NCBI GenBank assembly: GCA_048296855.1
Contig: CP182631.1
Source of the DNA: Pseudocolwellia sp048296855
GTDB taxonomy: Bacteria; Pseudomonadota; Gammaproteobacteria; Enterobacterales; Alteromonadaceae
Length of the DNA: 64,000 nucleotides
Direction: 5' to 3' (one strand)
How positions within the stretch are numbered: the first letter of the stretch is position 1; the number at the start of each line of letters is the position of its first letter. The translations under genes and the position numbers were made by a program. The notes beneath the pieces are model-generated. The model was not told the origin of the DNA and ran no database searches. It worked only from the letters and a program-made list of their open reading frames with translations. Positions 16,684-25,805 of this stretch are shown here, in pieces.

Positions 16684-18810
16684 TTAATTACCTTTTTTAG
16701 GTCTTCTGCGAGGTAAATAAACAACTTCGCTTGATTTTACTTTTGGCTTGGGATGACCGCTATCCTGGCGTATTGGGCTAGTAATTTTTTCTACTTTACT
16801 AGCGTTAGTTTCAATTTCAATCTTGCGATGTTCTCGTGTATTCTTGGTTTTTTCAATAAATGTCAGGTCATCTTTTTTAGCTCTTAATTTCGCCTCTTTT
16901 TCTACACTTTTTCTTCTAGCTTTACTGTCAATAGACTCTACAGTAATAGGGGTTGCTTCATGGTTTGAGTCAAGCCAATCTAAAACGAATTCAGATTCAT
17001 GCATTGGGTAACTCTTCAGCATATGACTTTTTCGAAGTAACTTACACTTAGTGAAGCCTTCACCCTTATTAAGTTTTACGTAAATATAGTTGGTCGTATT
17101 TTCATTTATTCTTGCATCCAACTGCCATTGTCCATGCGTCCTAGCTATTGAAGCCAGATTTTCTCTTACAACTCGATCACAAGAGTAATACATGTTGTTA
17201 TGTTCTATGCCATCACGGGTCATACTAACTTTTGCAGGTGGGTATAAACGACTGATAACATCATCATAGTCTGCAAGTTTTAATGCATGCTTATGCTCAG
17301 ATATGTGAGCCTTCCAGAAATTCAAAGGAGTGGGAGGTAAGTTCTTTTCGATTAAAAGAGGACTAGAAGTTGCCAGGCTATCATAGATAGAACGGTTCAA
17401 TTCAAGCACTGCATCAATCAATAAAGTAGTAAATTCTTGTAAAGTATAAATTGCATCTTTTCTAGGATCTTTGTCCCCCCGAACCACTTTTCCACCTCTT
17501 GTAGTTCCGAGGAGTTTATGCACTATTTCATCGTTTAATAGACCATACCTTCGCTCAACCATTGCTTTAAAATCAGGTCTATAAGGAGGGGATAATTGTA
17601 ACTCTGTAAGAGGAACTACTAATTTTTGAGGCTGTAAGCCTATCATTTCACCGTTGTCACACATTAACCGTAGAGGGATATGTGAGGAAGGCCAGTCAGA
17701 ATCCTGGATATCAACATTAAACTCTTTACAGTATTCAGATTTAGGTAGAAATGCATTAGCTAATGCTTGTCTCGCAGCTCTCCATGATGCGTGATAAAGG
17801 GAAACATTTAACCCCACTATCAAAGCACTAGCTCGGTCAACGATAGAGTATATTGTTGGCCTGCCTAGTACATACTGCTTACCAAAGCTTGAAACAATGT
17901 GAACGTCAGCAACAGTTGCATCTATTTCAAAGCAACTACCAGGTACAGGCCACTTTTCTGTAACATTGCCGAGTAAAGCTCTTTTGTTTAGCAAAAAATC
18001 ACGTTCTGTAGTTGATTTTTTTACAATTTCTTCTGGTGTAAAAAGTTTCCTCTTCCACGATAAAACCTGCTTATAACTTGGAACGTAGGGTAATTCACCT
18101 AAAGCTTCAGCTCGTTTTACTTCATCAGAATAATATGTTCTCAGTAGTTCTTTACGAGTTTCAGTTAAGCTTTTACCGTGGGGCTTTAAATGGTGTGTCT
18201 CAAGTGCCTTTCGAAGATTTTCTTTATCTATATCAGTAATTATAAATGTTTTCGACCTATTAATAGCTAAAGTTCTTGTAGTTTTAGGCGCCCCAAAAGG
18301 CTTGTCACTAATATTACGTTGCTTACCTGAACCTCCGCTATATTGATATGCAGGCAGTAAGGAATTTTTATCCTGCCCAAAGCGCCAAAAAGTGTCTAAT
18401 AACCTTGCTATACTTTTTCGATCTTTTCCTTTTTTTTTCGCATAGTTAGCAAGAGTTGGTACTCTACTTTTTGTTGCATAATCAAATATAAATTCAGAAT
18501 TATTAGCGATGCTCTTAATTAATTTATAATTTTGATCTCTTTTTAGTAAATGACTTTTATCTATCTCTTCTTCACTAAAAAATAAGTGCGGAGGTAACTT
18601 GAACTCTCCTTTGGATATTACTTTCTGTTTTATACCAAGGTTGAATTTTTGTAAGTCTATTGCTGCTGGCCTACTTAATCCCTGATTATTTTCAAGGTAA
18701 AAAATGACCAAACAAGATATTTCATCAAATATCTTAATAACACGGTAAAGCCCAGGCTTAATACCCTCAAAATTTTCAATTTTCCAGACACTATTATTAA
18801 GAATTTCCAA
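16684..18810 (-). CDS. tnsB: Tn7-like DDE transposase
   Basis: TnsB binds the element ends and joins the 3' strands to the target. The 708-residue protein carries the catalytic triad D297 (FEIDATV), D385 (LMCDNGE) and E419 (FKAMVERRYG), in the expected spacing, preceded by N-terminal DNA-binding regions and followed by a basic C-terminus that would bind TnsC. Length matches Tn7 TnsB (702 aa). Its start overlaps the tnsA end by 14 bases. Confidence 0.95.
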   Translation of the reverse strand: MEILNNSVWKIENFEGIKPGLYRVIKIFDEISCLVIFYLENNQGLSRPAAIDLQKFNLGIKQKVISKGEFKLPPHLFFSEEEIDKSHLLKRDQNYKLIKSIANNSEFIFDYATKSRVPTLANYAKKKGKDRKSIARLLDTFWRFGQDKNSLLPAYQYSGGSGKQRNISDKPFGAPKTTRTLAINRSKTFIITDIDKENLRKALETHHLKPHGKSLTETRKELLRTYYSDEVKRAEALGELPYVPSYKQVLSWKRKLFTPEEIVKKSTTERDFLLNKRALLGNVTEKWPVPGSCFEIDATVADVHIVSSFGKQYVLGRPTIYSIVDRASALIVGLNVSLYHASWRAARQALANAFLPKSEYCKEFNVDIQDSDWPSSHIPLRLMCDNGEMIGLQPQKLVVPLTELQLSPPYRPDFKAMVERRYGLLNDEIVHKLLGTTRGGKVVRGDKDPRKDAIYTLQEFTTLLIDAVLELNRSIYDSLATSSPLLIEKNLPPTPLNFWKAHISEHKHALKLADYDDVISRLYPPAKVSMTRDGIEHNNMYYSCDRVVRENLASIARTHGQWQLDARINENTTNYIYVKLNKGEGFTKCKLLRKSHMLKSYPMHESEFVLDWLDSNHEATPITVESIDSKARRKSVEKEAKLRAKKDDLTFIEKTKNTREHRKIEIETNASKVEKITSPIRQDSGHPKPKVKSSEVVYLPRRRPKKGN

Positions 18811-19621
18811 TTGCTAAATCCTCCTGAGCAGTTTCTATACTTAATATGTTTATAAAATCAGAATTCTCTAATGGATATGAAATATCAACAATGAGTCTTT
18901 TTTCTCCAATAAGGCATCTCAAAATGTTGAGCGCCTCATCGTGTGCCACATTCATTTCACTTACAAAAAGGTTACAAATATCTCGTATAAAATGTTTACC
19001 TAGTGTCATAAGAGATAATGCTTCCTCTAAATTATTTGAATTGTAAGTATTACTCTCTGTTCGCAACGGATGAGTTGCCCAGTTGATATTACTACTTTGT
19101 ACTTGTGTTAATTCAGTTCCCACAAAATAGGAAAACTTTATTCCTAATAGTTCCCACCAAACGCGTTCTATTTCTAATTTTTCCAAGACTCGGAGTTCAT
19201 CCGATACATCTTCTGTCTTAACAGAAACAGCCTCAAAAACTATTTCGCCATTTATGATTCTAGTTAGAAGGAAATCTGTTGTAATAATTATGGGTACGTC
19301 TGTTTCTGGATGCGTCGGATGATCGACACCTAGGGCTTTAGCAATTTTGATAGACAAATTTATAGGGAAAAGAGGAAATTGCTCTCTAATATCAATTACG
19401 GAATCACAGTTTTCTGCGAGATAGAAAAACTCTGTTTCTATAGAGGAGAGGGTATGATGGATTCGCTCTGTTTTTAGGCCAAGTATTTGAGAACGAACTC
19501 CCCTAGATTTAACATCTTGAACTCGAAGCCAGGGTTTGTATGATTTACCTTCTCCTAAACCATATTTGTTTTTTAAAGATCTTTTAAAGTCTTCAAATGT
19601 CTTAAGCTTCCTTCCCGCCAT
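18797..19621 (-). CDS. tnsA: Tn7-like endonuclease that cuts 5' ends
   Basis: TnsA allows cut-and-paste rather than replicative movement. The start at 19621 gives 274 residues beginning MAGRKLKTFEDFKRS, the length of Tn7 TnsA (273); an upstream ATG at 19681 would add an implausible hydrophobic leader. Catalytic residues are visible at the Tn7 spacing: E62 or E64 (IETEFFYL), D116 (TTDFL) and K135 (SVKTED). The gene begins about 50 bp inside the right-end TnsB sites. Confidence 0.93.
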   Translation of the reverse strand: MAGRKLKTFEDFKRSLKNKYGLGEGKSYKPWLRVQDVKSRGVRSQILGLKTERIHHTLSSIETEFFYLAENCDSVIDIREQFPLFPINLSIKIAKALGVDHPTHPETDVPIIITTDFLLTRIINGEIVFEAVSVKTEDVSDELRVLEKLEIERVWWELLGIKFSYFVGTELTQVQSSNINWATHPLRTESNTYNSNNLEEALSLMTLGKHFIRDICNLFVSEMNVAHDEALNILRCLIGEKRLIVDISYPLENSDFINILSIETAQEDLAIGNS

Positions 19622-19673
19622 ATTTGTTACTCGTAAGAAAATATTGATTAAAATTATAGTCAATAAAAACATT

Positions 19674-19752
19674 ACGGGCAAACTTTAAGGGAAATAAGAC
19701 TGGTTATGGGCAAACTTTAGTAGCTACGGGCGAACTTTATTGTCACTACACA
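19674..19752. repeat. Tn7-like right end: three putative TnsB sites and terminal repeat
   Basis: Three directly spaced copies of a GGGCAAACTTTA-like core begin near 19674, 19706 and 19726; the last runs into the terminal repeat 19739-19752. The first is a perfect inverted copy of the 22-bp unit at 372-393. The tnsA promoter probably lies in or just inside this array, so TnsB binding could also repress transposase expression, as is known for Tn7; that role is inferred here. Confidence 0.8.
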
Positions 19753-19757
19753 ATTTT
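19753..19757. repeat. Target site duplication, right copy (ATTTT)
   Basis: This is the partner of the left copy at 330-334. It overlaps the yhiN stop codon (minus strand, 19758-19756), placing the insertion exactly at the gene end without changing the protein. Confidence 0.9.
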
Positions 19758-20940
19758 ATACCTCCAACCCACACGCTACACCTGCAGCCCAACAAAAGGC
19801 AAAATTGTAGCCTCCTAACCAGCCAGTAACGTCGATTACTTCACCAATAAAATACAGATTAGGTACTTTTTTCGCTTCAAAAGTTTTTGAGCTAAGTTCG
19901 TCGGTATCAACACCTCCTAGCGTAACTTCGGCAGTTCTGTAGCCTTCAGTACCATTAGGTTTGATTATCCAAGTATGTAGGTATTTACCTACTTGTGTGA
20001 TTTCTTCTTTGTTCAGCTGATTAATGGCTTTGTCGGTTATTTCATTTTTACTTACCATGGCTTCAATAAAGCTTTTAGGTAGTAAGGTGGCTAGCATGTT
20101 TTTAAGTGATTTTTTCGGGCTGTTTTCACGCCATTCTTCAATAAGCGAAGTGATTGATTGGTCTGGCAATAAATTTAATGTAACTGCTTGGCCAGCTTGC
20201 CAAAATGACGATATTTGTAAAATAGCGGGGCCTGATAAACCTCGGTGAGTAAAAAGAATATTTTCTTTAAAGGTAATGCCATTTTCGCTGGTAACTTCGG
20301 TAGGAATACTAATGCCTGAAAGTCCGTCGAAGCGTTCTTTGTCAAAATCGTGCAGGGTAAAAGGTACTAAAGCTGCGGTTGTCGGTAATACTTTTAGGCC
20401 GAACTGTTCTGCAATTTTATAACCTATTGGAGAAGCGCCCAGTTTAGGCATGGTTAATCCGCCAGAAGCGACAATTAATGAATTACATTGATATTGTTGG
20501 CTGGTGGTTGATACTAAAAAACCTTGCTCGTTTTTAGTAATGCTAGAAACTTCACTACGTAAATGTACTTCTACACCGGCCCAATCACATTCGGTCATCA
20601 AAACGTCTACAATGTCTTGTGCGCTGTTGTCACAAAACAGTTGGCCTAATGTTTTATGATGATATTCAACACCATGGCGCTCCACTAATTCAATAAAGCT
20701 TTGAGAGCCGTAACGGCTAAGGGCTGATTTTACAAAATGCGGATTGCTACATAAGTAGTTTTCAGGTGTTGCGTTTTCGTTCGTAAAATTGCAACGGCCG
20801 CCACCACTTATTAATATTTTTCTACCGGGCTTTTTACCCATATCTACAACAATCACTTTTTTGCCGCGATATCCCGCTGTAGCAGCAGCCATTAAACCTG
20901 CGGCACCAGCGCCAATAATAAGTACGTCAGTAGAAATCAA
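19756..20940 (-). CDS. yhiN: YhiN/BaiN-type FAD-dependent oxidoreductase
   Basis: The 394-residue HI0933-family flavoprotein has an N-terminal dinucleotide-binding motif DVLIIGAGAAGLMAA and the family sequence GRKILISGGGRCNFTN, with GGYNFAFCWAAGVACG near the end binding FAD. Its physiological reaction is unclear. The Tn7-like element lies exactly at its stop codon, leaving the protein intact; yhiN is a chromosomal target I recall for one group of Tn7-like elements. A GGAGG at minus-strand 19765-19761 within its last codons served the next gene before the insertion. Confidence 0.93.
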   Translation of the reverse strand: MISTDVLIIGAGAAGLMAAATAGYRGKKVIVVDMGKKPGRKILISGGGRCNFTNENATPENYLCSNPHFVKSALSRYGSQSFIELVERHGVEYHHKTLGQLFCDNSAQDIVDVLMTECDWAGVEVHLRSEVSSITKNEQGFLVSTTSQQYQCNSLIVASGGLTMPKLGASPIGYKIAEQFGLKVLPTTAALVPFTLHDFDKERFDGLSGISIPTEVTSENGITFKENILFTHRGLSGPAILQISSFWQAGQAVTLNLLPDQSITSLIEEWRENSPKKSLKNMLATLLPKSFIEAMVSKNEITDKAINQLNKEEITQVGKYLHTWIIKPNGTEGYRTAEVTLGGVDTDELSSKTFEAKKVPNLYFIGEVIDVTGWLGGYNFAFCWAAGVACGLEV

Positions 20941-21307
20941 AATACAGCCTAATTAAGTGTTCAAAATTTTATGGCTTTATTATAAGTGAGAACAAGCCGT
21001 ATAAGCGAATAAAGTTACTCACTACTTGATGTAACCATGTGTATCATTATTGTGAATAAGTGTAATTATTACATGTGTTTATAATCGTTTTTAGCTTTTA
21101 AAATTTCGGTAAATAATTAGCGGTCAGTTTATCGAAGTTAATCAATTTAAATATTTTATTGAGATTTGAAACGGATATTAACGCAGGGTTGGGTTATAGC
21201 GTAAAGCAAACTCAATAATACCATTGTAAATTCTGCTCGTAATTTAACGTTTGTCTTATATATTTCTTTGCATCTTTTAGCTAAAAATTATTTATTGGAA
21301 AAACAAA
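20941..21307. other. Intergenic region, no gene seen
   Basis: This AT-rich gap separates divergent yhiN from the GntR operon. It presumably holds both promoters. I see no hairpin of note or reading frame; the operator at 21308-21339 follows. Confidence 0.5.
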
Positions 21308-21339
21308 ACATAGTGCATTGCTATACCAATACACTATGT
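21308..21339. promoter_or_regulatory. Long palindromic operator of the GntR/YtrA-type regulator
   Basis: A 32-bp palindrome, with outer arms ACATAGTG and CACTATGT and a matching inner part, has only two mismatched base pairs. YtrA-type GntR repressors bind such palindromes in front of their own ABC transporter operons, so autoregulation is the likely role. It ends 14 bp before the chosen start codon. Confidence 0.75.
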
Positions 21340-21353
21340 TTTTAAGTCTCAAT

Positions 21354-21761
21354 ATGAATTTAACGATTAACCCAAGTTCAGGTATTCCAATATACAAACA
21401 AATTTATGATCAACTTGAACGTATGATTATTAATAAAAGTTTAGCCGCTAATAGCTTTGTACCTTCTGTTAGGCAGTTGGCTCTTGAATTAGAGGTTAAT
21501 CCTATGACTATTTCGAAAGCATATAGTTTGCTAGAAGAGCGTGGTTTTTTACTTAGACTACGAGGAAAAGGCATGGCTGTAGCTGTAATTAATAACGTAC
21601 AAAATCATGAAGAAAAACTTCATATTGTGAATAAAAATATTCAGGATTTAATTATAGAAGCTGCACAAATGGGCATTTCATTAAATGAATTACAACAACT
21701 GATAGAAAATAAATTAATAGATGATAGCAATGTCGTTTTATTTGCTAAGGGAGATATCTAA
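21354..21761 (+). CDS. GntR-family (YtrA-type) transcriptional regulator
   Basis: The 135-residue protein from ATG 21354 begins NLTINPSSGIPIYKQIYDQLE, the standard N-terminus of this subfamily, with the winged helix through about residue 75 (VPSVRQLALELEVNPMTISKAYSLLEERG) and a short C-terminal helical tail. An upstream in-frame start at 21318 would run through the operator and is less likely. The ATG lacks a clear ribosome-binding site. It overlaps the ABC ATPase gene as TAATG. Small YtrA regulators of this length control adjacent ABC transporters, often induced by cell-envelope stress. Confidence 0.88.
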   Translation: MNLTINPSSGIPIYKQIYDQLERMIINKSLAANSFVPSVRQLALELEVNPMTISKAYSLLEERGFLLRLRGKGMAVAVINNVQNHEEKLHIVNKNIQDLIIEAAQMGISLNELQQLIENKLIDDSNVVLFAKGDI

Positions 21762-22471
21762 TGAGTAAAACATGTATTCAAATAACTAATTTATGTAAAA
21801 GTTACGAAAGCGTACCCGTTCTTGTTGATTTGAATTGGACCATTGATCAAGGCGATATCATTGGTTTGTTAGGGAAAAACGGAGCAGGTAAATCAACATT
21901 ATTAAATGCCATAGTGAATGTACACCCTGCAGACAGTGGTAGTGTAACCATTTTTGATCAAAACAATACGCAATTAACCGCAAGCCATAAAGCTAGAATA
22001 GGTTATGTATCACAAATAAATGACGAAGTTTCTTGGTTGTCGATAAAAGAATTAATCGCTTTTAAAAAGCAGTTTTATACCACATGGAACGACGAAAAAG
22101 TTAATGAGCTATTACAACGTTGGCAGTTAGATGTAAGCAAAAAACTAAACCAACTCTCGGTTGGCCAAGCACAGCGTATACAAATAATATTAGCCTTAGC
22201 ACCAGAGCCAGACTTGATTATTTTCGACGAACCAGCGGCATCACTTGATCCTGCAGGTCGTCGAGATTTTTTAAGAGAGTTAGTGAATATTGCGAGTGAT
22301 GATAATAAAACCATTGTTTTTTCTACACATATAACGTCAGATTTAGAACGCGTTGCTAATAAGGTGGCCATTTTACATGAAGGTAGAATTTGTCGTTTTG
22401 AAGAATTAGATGTTCTAAAAGAAGAGTCTCTACAAAGCCTAGAGGACATCTTTTTAGAGGTTATCGCATGA
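21761..22471 (+). CDS. ABC transporter ATP-binding protein
   Basis: The 236-residue ATPase has Walker A GLLGKNGAGKST, signature LSVGQAQRIQ (a variant of LSGGQ with V) and Walker B LIIFDEPAASLDP. It is co-translated with the GntR regulator before it and overlaps the membrane subunit after it by 4 bases. The arrangement matches YtrA-type drug or peptide exporters. Substrate unknown. Confidence 0.92.
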   Translation: MSKTCIQITNLCKSYESVPVLVDLNWTIDQGDIIGLLGKNGAGKSTLLNAIVNVHPADSGSVTIFDQNNTQLTASHKARIGYVSQINDEVSWLSIKELIAFKKQFYTTWNDEKVNELLQRWQLDVSKKLNQLSVGQAQRIQIILALAPEPDLIIFDEPAASLDPAGRRDFLRELVNIASDDNKTIVFSTHITSDLERVANKVAILHEGRICRFEELDVLKEESLQSLEDIFLEVIA

Positions 22472-23850
22472 TACTTTTACATGTGTTAACTAAGGGGAGA
22501 TTGTTTCGTGTTTTTGTTATTTTGATCTTATTACTCACTATTTTTATGAGGGTTAAGATTTCAAGCAATAACAATGTTTTGCATATCGTAGGCGTATTTA
22601 TTTTTTTTATAACACTTCTTTATTATTTAAAAATAGCTTTTCGGTTTTTCATTTTAATGCATGTGGATCAGGCTAAGTTAATTCCTCATTATTTTTTACA
22701 GCTAAAAAAAACACTAGCAGTTTTGATTATTTGTAGCTTAATACCTAGCTTATTACTATTACCAAATGTTCAAGCGGTAGCCACTTTATGGTCGTGGCAA
22801 ATGGCGTTTGTGTTGTTAATAATGCTGTGCTTTAGGTATCAAAAAATAGCTTGGGCTTTAATTGTTATCCCTATTGTAAATATGATAGCTAATTCCTTGA
22901 ATATAACGTTTCCGAAAGAACTTATCTTGTATGTATTATCAGATGTAATGACTTATTGTTTACCCGTGTTGTGTTTCTGTTTGTACTGGGCTGTCAGTCG
23001 TATTGAACAATTTACTATATCTCCAATACGTGTGAATAATATTATAAATTTATATGAAGCTAATATTCTTAAAACAAAAATAAGCAATATAAATTCTGAC
23101 AAAAAACATGAAAACAATTGGATTAAAAATGTTTTCCAGCCCGATCATCAACTTGCCCAATCAGTAATAAGCAAGTTAAATAATTTACGACAATTATCTA
23201 AAGTAGAGTTGTTATCTATTGCTGGCGGAAATAGTTTAATGAATGTTCGTGGTGCAATTAATGTTATAGGCTTAAATTGTGTGATGTTTTTCGTGTTTTT
23301 TCAGTTAAAAGGCCTTGAATTCTCAATTATTATTCTTTTTCTAGTTCATAGTGGGGGTATTTTATCATTATTGATGTCGAAGTCTGTTATTAACTTTACT
23401 GCGAGTAAAAGTTACTTAGCGCGTTTACGACTTACACCGATATTTGAAAATGAACAACAATTTAATATGGCTTTATTAGGCGGATATTTACATCAGCAAT
23501 TAATGGGTGCTGTTGTATCGTTGAGTATCGCGTTTATTTTTTTATACATCAACAATACAATGTCTCTAGACTTATTTTGGCAATTGATTGTTGCGAATGT
23601 ATTATCATTTTCGGCATTAACAACTGTGTTGTTGTGGGGATTTTTTCAAGCTAATCCATCACGAAAATATATAATTTCGGTGCAAATAATTATTAGTTTA
23701 TTTATTGGCATATGTAGTGCGGCAAGATATTTTGAAAATGATTTTTTAAGTAACCAAACATTAATATTCATTAGTGTGGGTATAATTATTAGTGCTTTAA
23801 TTAGCTTATTTGTATGGATGAAAAAAGGCATTAATTGGAGTGTTGGCTAG
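22468..23850 (+). CDS. ABC transporter membrane subunit
   Basis: The 460-residue, strongly hydrophobic protein has two groups of transmembrane segments: about five in residues 10-195 and about six in residues 265-455, separated by a polar region near residues 190-255. It overlaps the ATPase gene and is the likely permease. Sequence is not close to a family I can name, as is usual for YtrC/D-like permeases. Confidence 0.8.
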   Translation: MILLHVLTKGRLFRVFVILILLLTIFMRVKISSNNNVLHIVGVFIFFITLLYYLKIAFRFFILMHVDQAKLIPHYFLQLKKTLAVLIICSLIPSLLLLPNVQAVATLWSWQMAFVLLIMLCFRYQKIAWALIVIPIVNMIANSLNITFPKELILYVLSDVMTYCLPVLCFCLYWAVSRIEQFTISPIRVNNIINLYEANILKTKISNINSDKKHENNWIKNVFQPDHQLAQSVISKLNNLRQLSKVELLSIAGGNSLMNVRGAINVIGLNCVMFFVFFQLKGLEFSIIILFLVHSGGILSLLMSKSVINFTASKSYLARLRLTPIFENEQQFNMALLGGYLHQQLMGAVVSLSIAFIFLYINNTMSLDLFWQLIVANVLSFSALTTVLLWGFFQANPSRKYIISVQIIISLFIGICSAARYFENDFLSNQTLIFISVGIIISALISLFVWMKKGINWSVG

Positions 23851-23868
23851 ATGCTTACACAGCAGAAT

Positions 23869-25059
23869 TTATTTTTTCCCCAATAATTTCTTTTGATATT
23901 GTAGCGGGCTTAAGCCCGTTACTTTCTTAAATAATGTACTAAAATAACTATAGTTTTTAAAGCCAACAGCAATGGACGTTTCATTTACTGAATGTTCTTT
24001 TAATAAATCTTGTGCCAGCTGAATTCTATAGTTTGTAATATATTGGTGTGGAGTTTCACCCATCACCTTCTTAAATGTTCTAATTAAATAAGAGTCGCTA
24101 ACATTACTATGTAGAGCTATTTCAGAAAGCTCTATATCTTCATGATAATGGTTTTCTATGTAGTTAATCGCTTTATCAATAAGCTCTTTATTGCGCTTTG
24201 TTGGTCGAATACCGTTGTTCGGTGAGGTTTCTAATGGATCATTTGTTTTTACGAGATCAATTTCATTAGTATTTTGATGAAATGTAAATACATCTGCTGA
24301 AATACTTTCTTTTTCTTTATTAGTTAATATTTGTTGTAACTCATTTTTTAGTTTTTTTGTCTGAGTTTTCATTTTCTTGATGTCTTGATAAATGATCCAA
24401 TACCAGCATGAAACCGTAAGATAAGAAACAATATATAAAGGCCAAAATTGCTTGGAAAGTTCGCCGCCAATAAAGGATAGCCCAAATACAAGCGAGTGAA
24501 TTAAAAAGAGTAATGTAGGTACCTTTTTCTCTTTTTTTATTAATTGATGATAAATAAGGTAGCTGTTGGGGATAACTAACAAGATGAGAGTAACAAATAT
24601 TAATACATCGCTGTACGTTGTATCTGTAATCATGAGAGGCAAGATATAACCATACTTTACATCAACAAGAATTTGTAAGGTAGAACCATCTTTAACCACA
24701 ATAAAAAGTAACGAACCCACTAAACCCACTAAATATGCGGATAGCGTAGTAACGCGATTTATCGTTATATTACAACAGAGTAAATTAACGATTAACATAG
24801 ACGGAATACCAATAGAAAATAAAATTAAAAACCGAATATACATAATGGAATGAGCGGTATTGATATCACCGTAAAGCTGTAATTGACGGCCAATTAACCA
24901 TATTGCAAAGCTGACTATTGTAATGGCATGAAGTGAAAAGTGACTAATAATATGTCGACGAACTACAGAGAAATATACCAATACCAACAGTAAAAATGGC
25001 CCTGTGATCATTGGCGTAATAGTGTAAAAAATTGAATCTAGGGGAATTGAAAAAAACAT
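23869..25059 (-). CDS. AraC-family regulator with membrane N-terminal domain
   Basis: The 396-residue protein has about seven hydrophobic segments in residues 1-225, a short linker with a possible coiled coil, and a C-terminal AraC double helix-turn-helix (about 295-390: IELSEIALHSNVSDSYLIRTFKK and SIAVGFKNYSYFSTLFKK). Membrane-anchored AraC regulators of this type sense extracytoplasmic signals. It is divergent from the agar gene cluster, making it the obvious candidate regulator for it; the signal could be an agar oligosaccharide or a cell-surface cue. That link is inferred from position. Confidence 0.88.
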   Translation of the reverse strand: MFFSIPLDSIFYTITPMITGPFLLLVLVYFSVVRRHIISHFSLHAITIVSFAIWLIGRQLQLYGDINTAHSIMYIRFLILFSIGIPSMLIVNLLCCNITINRVTTLSAYLVGLVGSLLFIVVKDGSTLQILVDVKYGYILPLMITDTTYSDVLIFVTLILLVIPNSYLIYHQLIKKEKKVPTLLFLIHSLVFGLSFIGGELSKQFWPLYIVSYLTVSCWYWIIYQDIKKMKTQTKKLKNELQQILTNKEKESISADVFTFHQNTNEIDLVKTNDPLETSPNNGIRPTKRNKELIDKAINYIENHYHEDIELSEIALHSNVSDSYLIRTFKKVMGETPHQYITNYRIQLAQDLLKEHSVNETSIAVGFKNYSYFSTLFKKVTGLSPLQYQKKLLGKK

Positions 25060-25805
25060 CAGCGTATTAAAAGCATGGCGTAAAGAACATGCTTATTTAT
25101 CATGATAAACATATTATTTTTGCTTTTGAGGTAATAAGTGAAAAAAGTGTTTTTATATATGTCCATATGCCTAGTTTTTTGAATGAATCTATCTTATGTA
25201 TAGCAAAGTAACTTCGTTGTGGTAGCCAATATCATCAAATTATTCTATTAAAAATAGTTTTTATCTGTATTTATGTCTGTGGATTAAATAACCCAATCAG
25301 TTCAGTTCATCCATTAAGTTGTTCTAATTTATCAATCTGAATTCCTTCTTCAAGATAGTAAATTATTTTCAATAAAATATCTCTATAAAAAGTGAACATT
25401 AAATTGTTAATTATGAACAAAAACATTATTTTTTTTGAATTTAAAATAGTGTTTTATGTGTTTTTATTTAATTAAGATGTTGTTATTTAAAGTTTAATTT
25501 TGTTTGTTCATTTTTGTTGATGAAATGAGTTATCTACTTTTATTGTATCTGTTTTTCACGTTTACTTTGATTTTTATTTAATGTAGTTTGACAAAAGACT
25601 GTTAGAAAATGAGTTAATAAATATCTTTCTGATGACCTGAAATTGATTTATGTATGATTATTTTTTGTATCGTATTTTTGTTTGTAAAAACATTTTTGTA
25701 TAAAGAGACATAACTTATTAACTCTAAAGTAAGCGTATAAAGTTACTGTAGAGTTAACGATAAATAACCTGAGAGTTTTCAACTTAATTTGAGATATAAA
25801 ATAAA
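25060..25805. other. Long AT-rich control region ahead of the agar cluster
   Basis: The 746-bp gap between the divergent AraC gene and the repeat protein has no credible gene. It contains many A/T tracts and one strong inverted repeat (25718-25757, separate entry). The length suggests multiple regulator sites or a long 5' leader. Confidence 0.6.
25718..25757. promoter_or_regulatory. Long inverted repeat upstream of the repeat-protein gene
   Basis: Arms TTAACTCTAAAGTAA and TTACTGTAGAGTTAA (14 of 15 positions pair) flank a 10-base loop, ending about 48 bp before the start codon. It could be an operator or a hairpin in the mRNA leader; there is no T-run, so a terminator is less likely. Confidence 0.6.

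Larger units (their letters stand above)
335..19752. mobile_element. Complete Tn7-like transposon inserted at the end of yhiN
   Basis: The element is 19,418 bp, begins TGTGTAGTGACAAT and ends with the exact reverse complement. It is flanked by ATTTT direct repeats (330-334 and 19753-19757), the 5-bp duplication expected for Tn7. Tn7 itself begins TGTGGGCGGACAAT, so the ends are recognisably of the same family. Transposition genes tnsA, tnsB, tnsC and a TnsD/TniQ lie at the right end, reading inward; a second TniQ gene abuts the left end. All core catalytic residues appear present and no frame is broken, so the element may be active. The gene next to the tnsA end is yhiN, a chromosomal target I recall as used by one branch of Tn7-like elements (Tn6230 type). 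Cargo is a type I restriction-modification system with extra genes. Confidence 0.95.

Noticed and set aside
18797..19681. Longer TnsA start giving 294 residues
   Set aside because: The extra 20 residues are hydrophobic, lie next to the TnsB sites and exceed the usual TnsA length; the ATG at 19621 gives the expected length.
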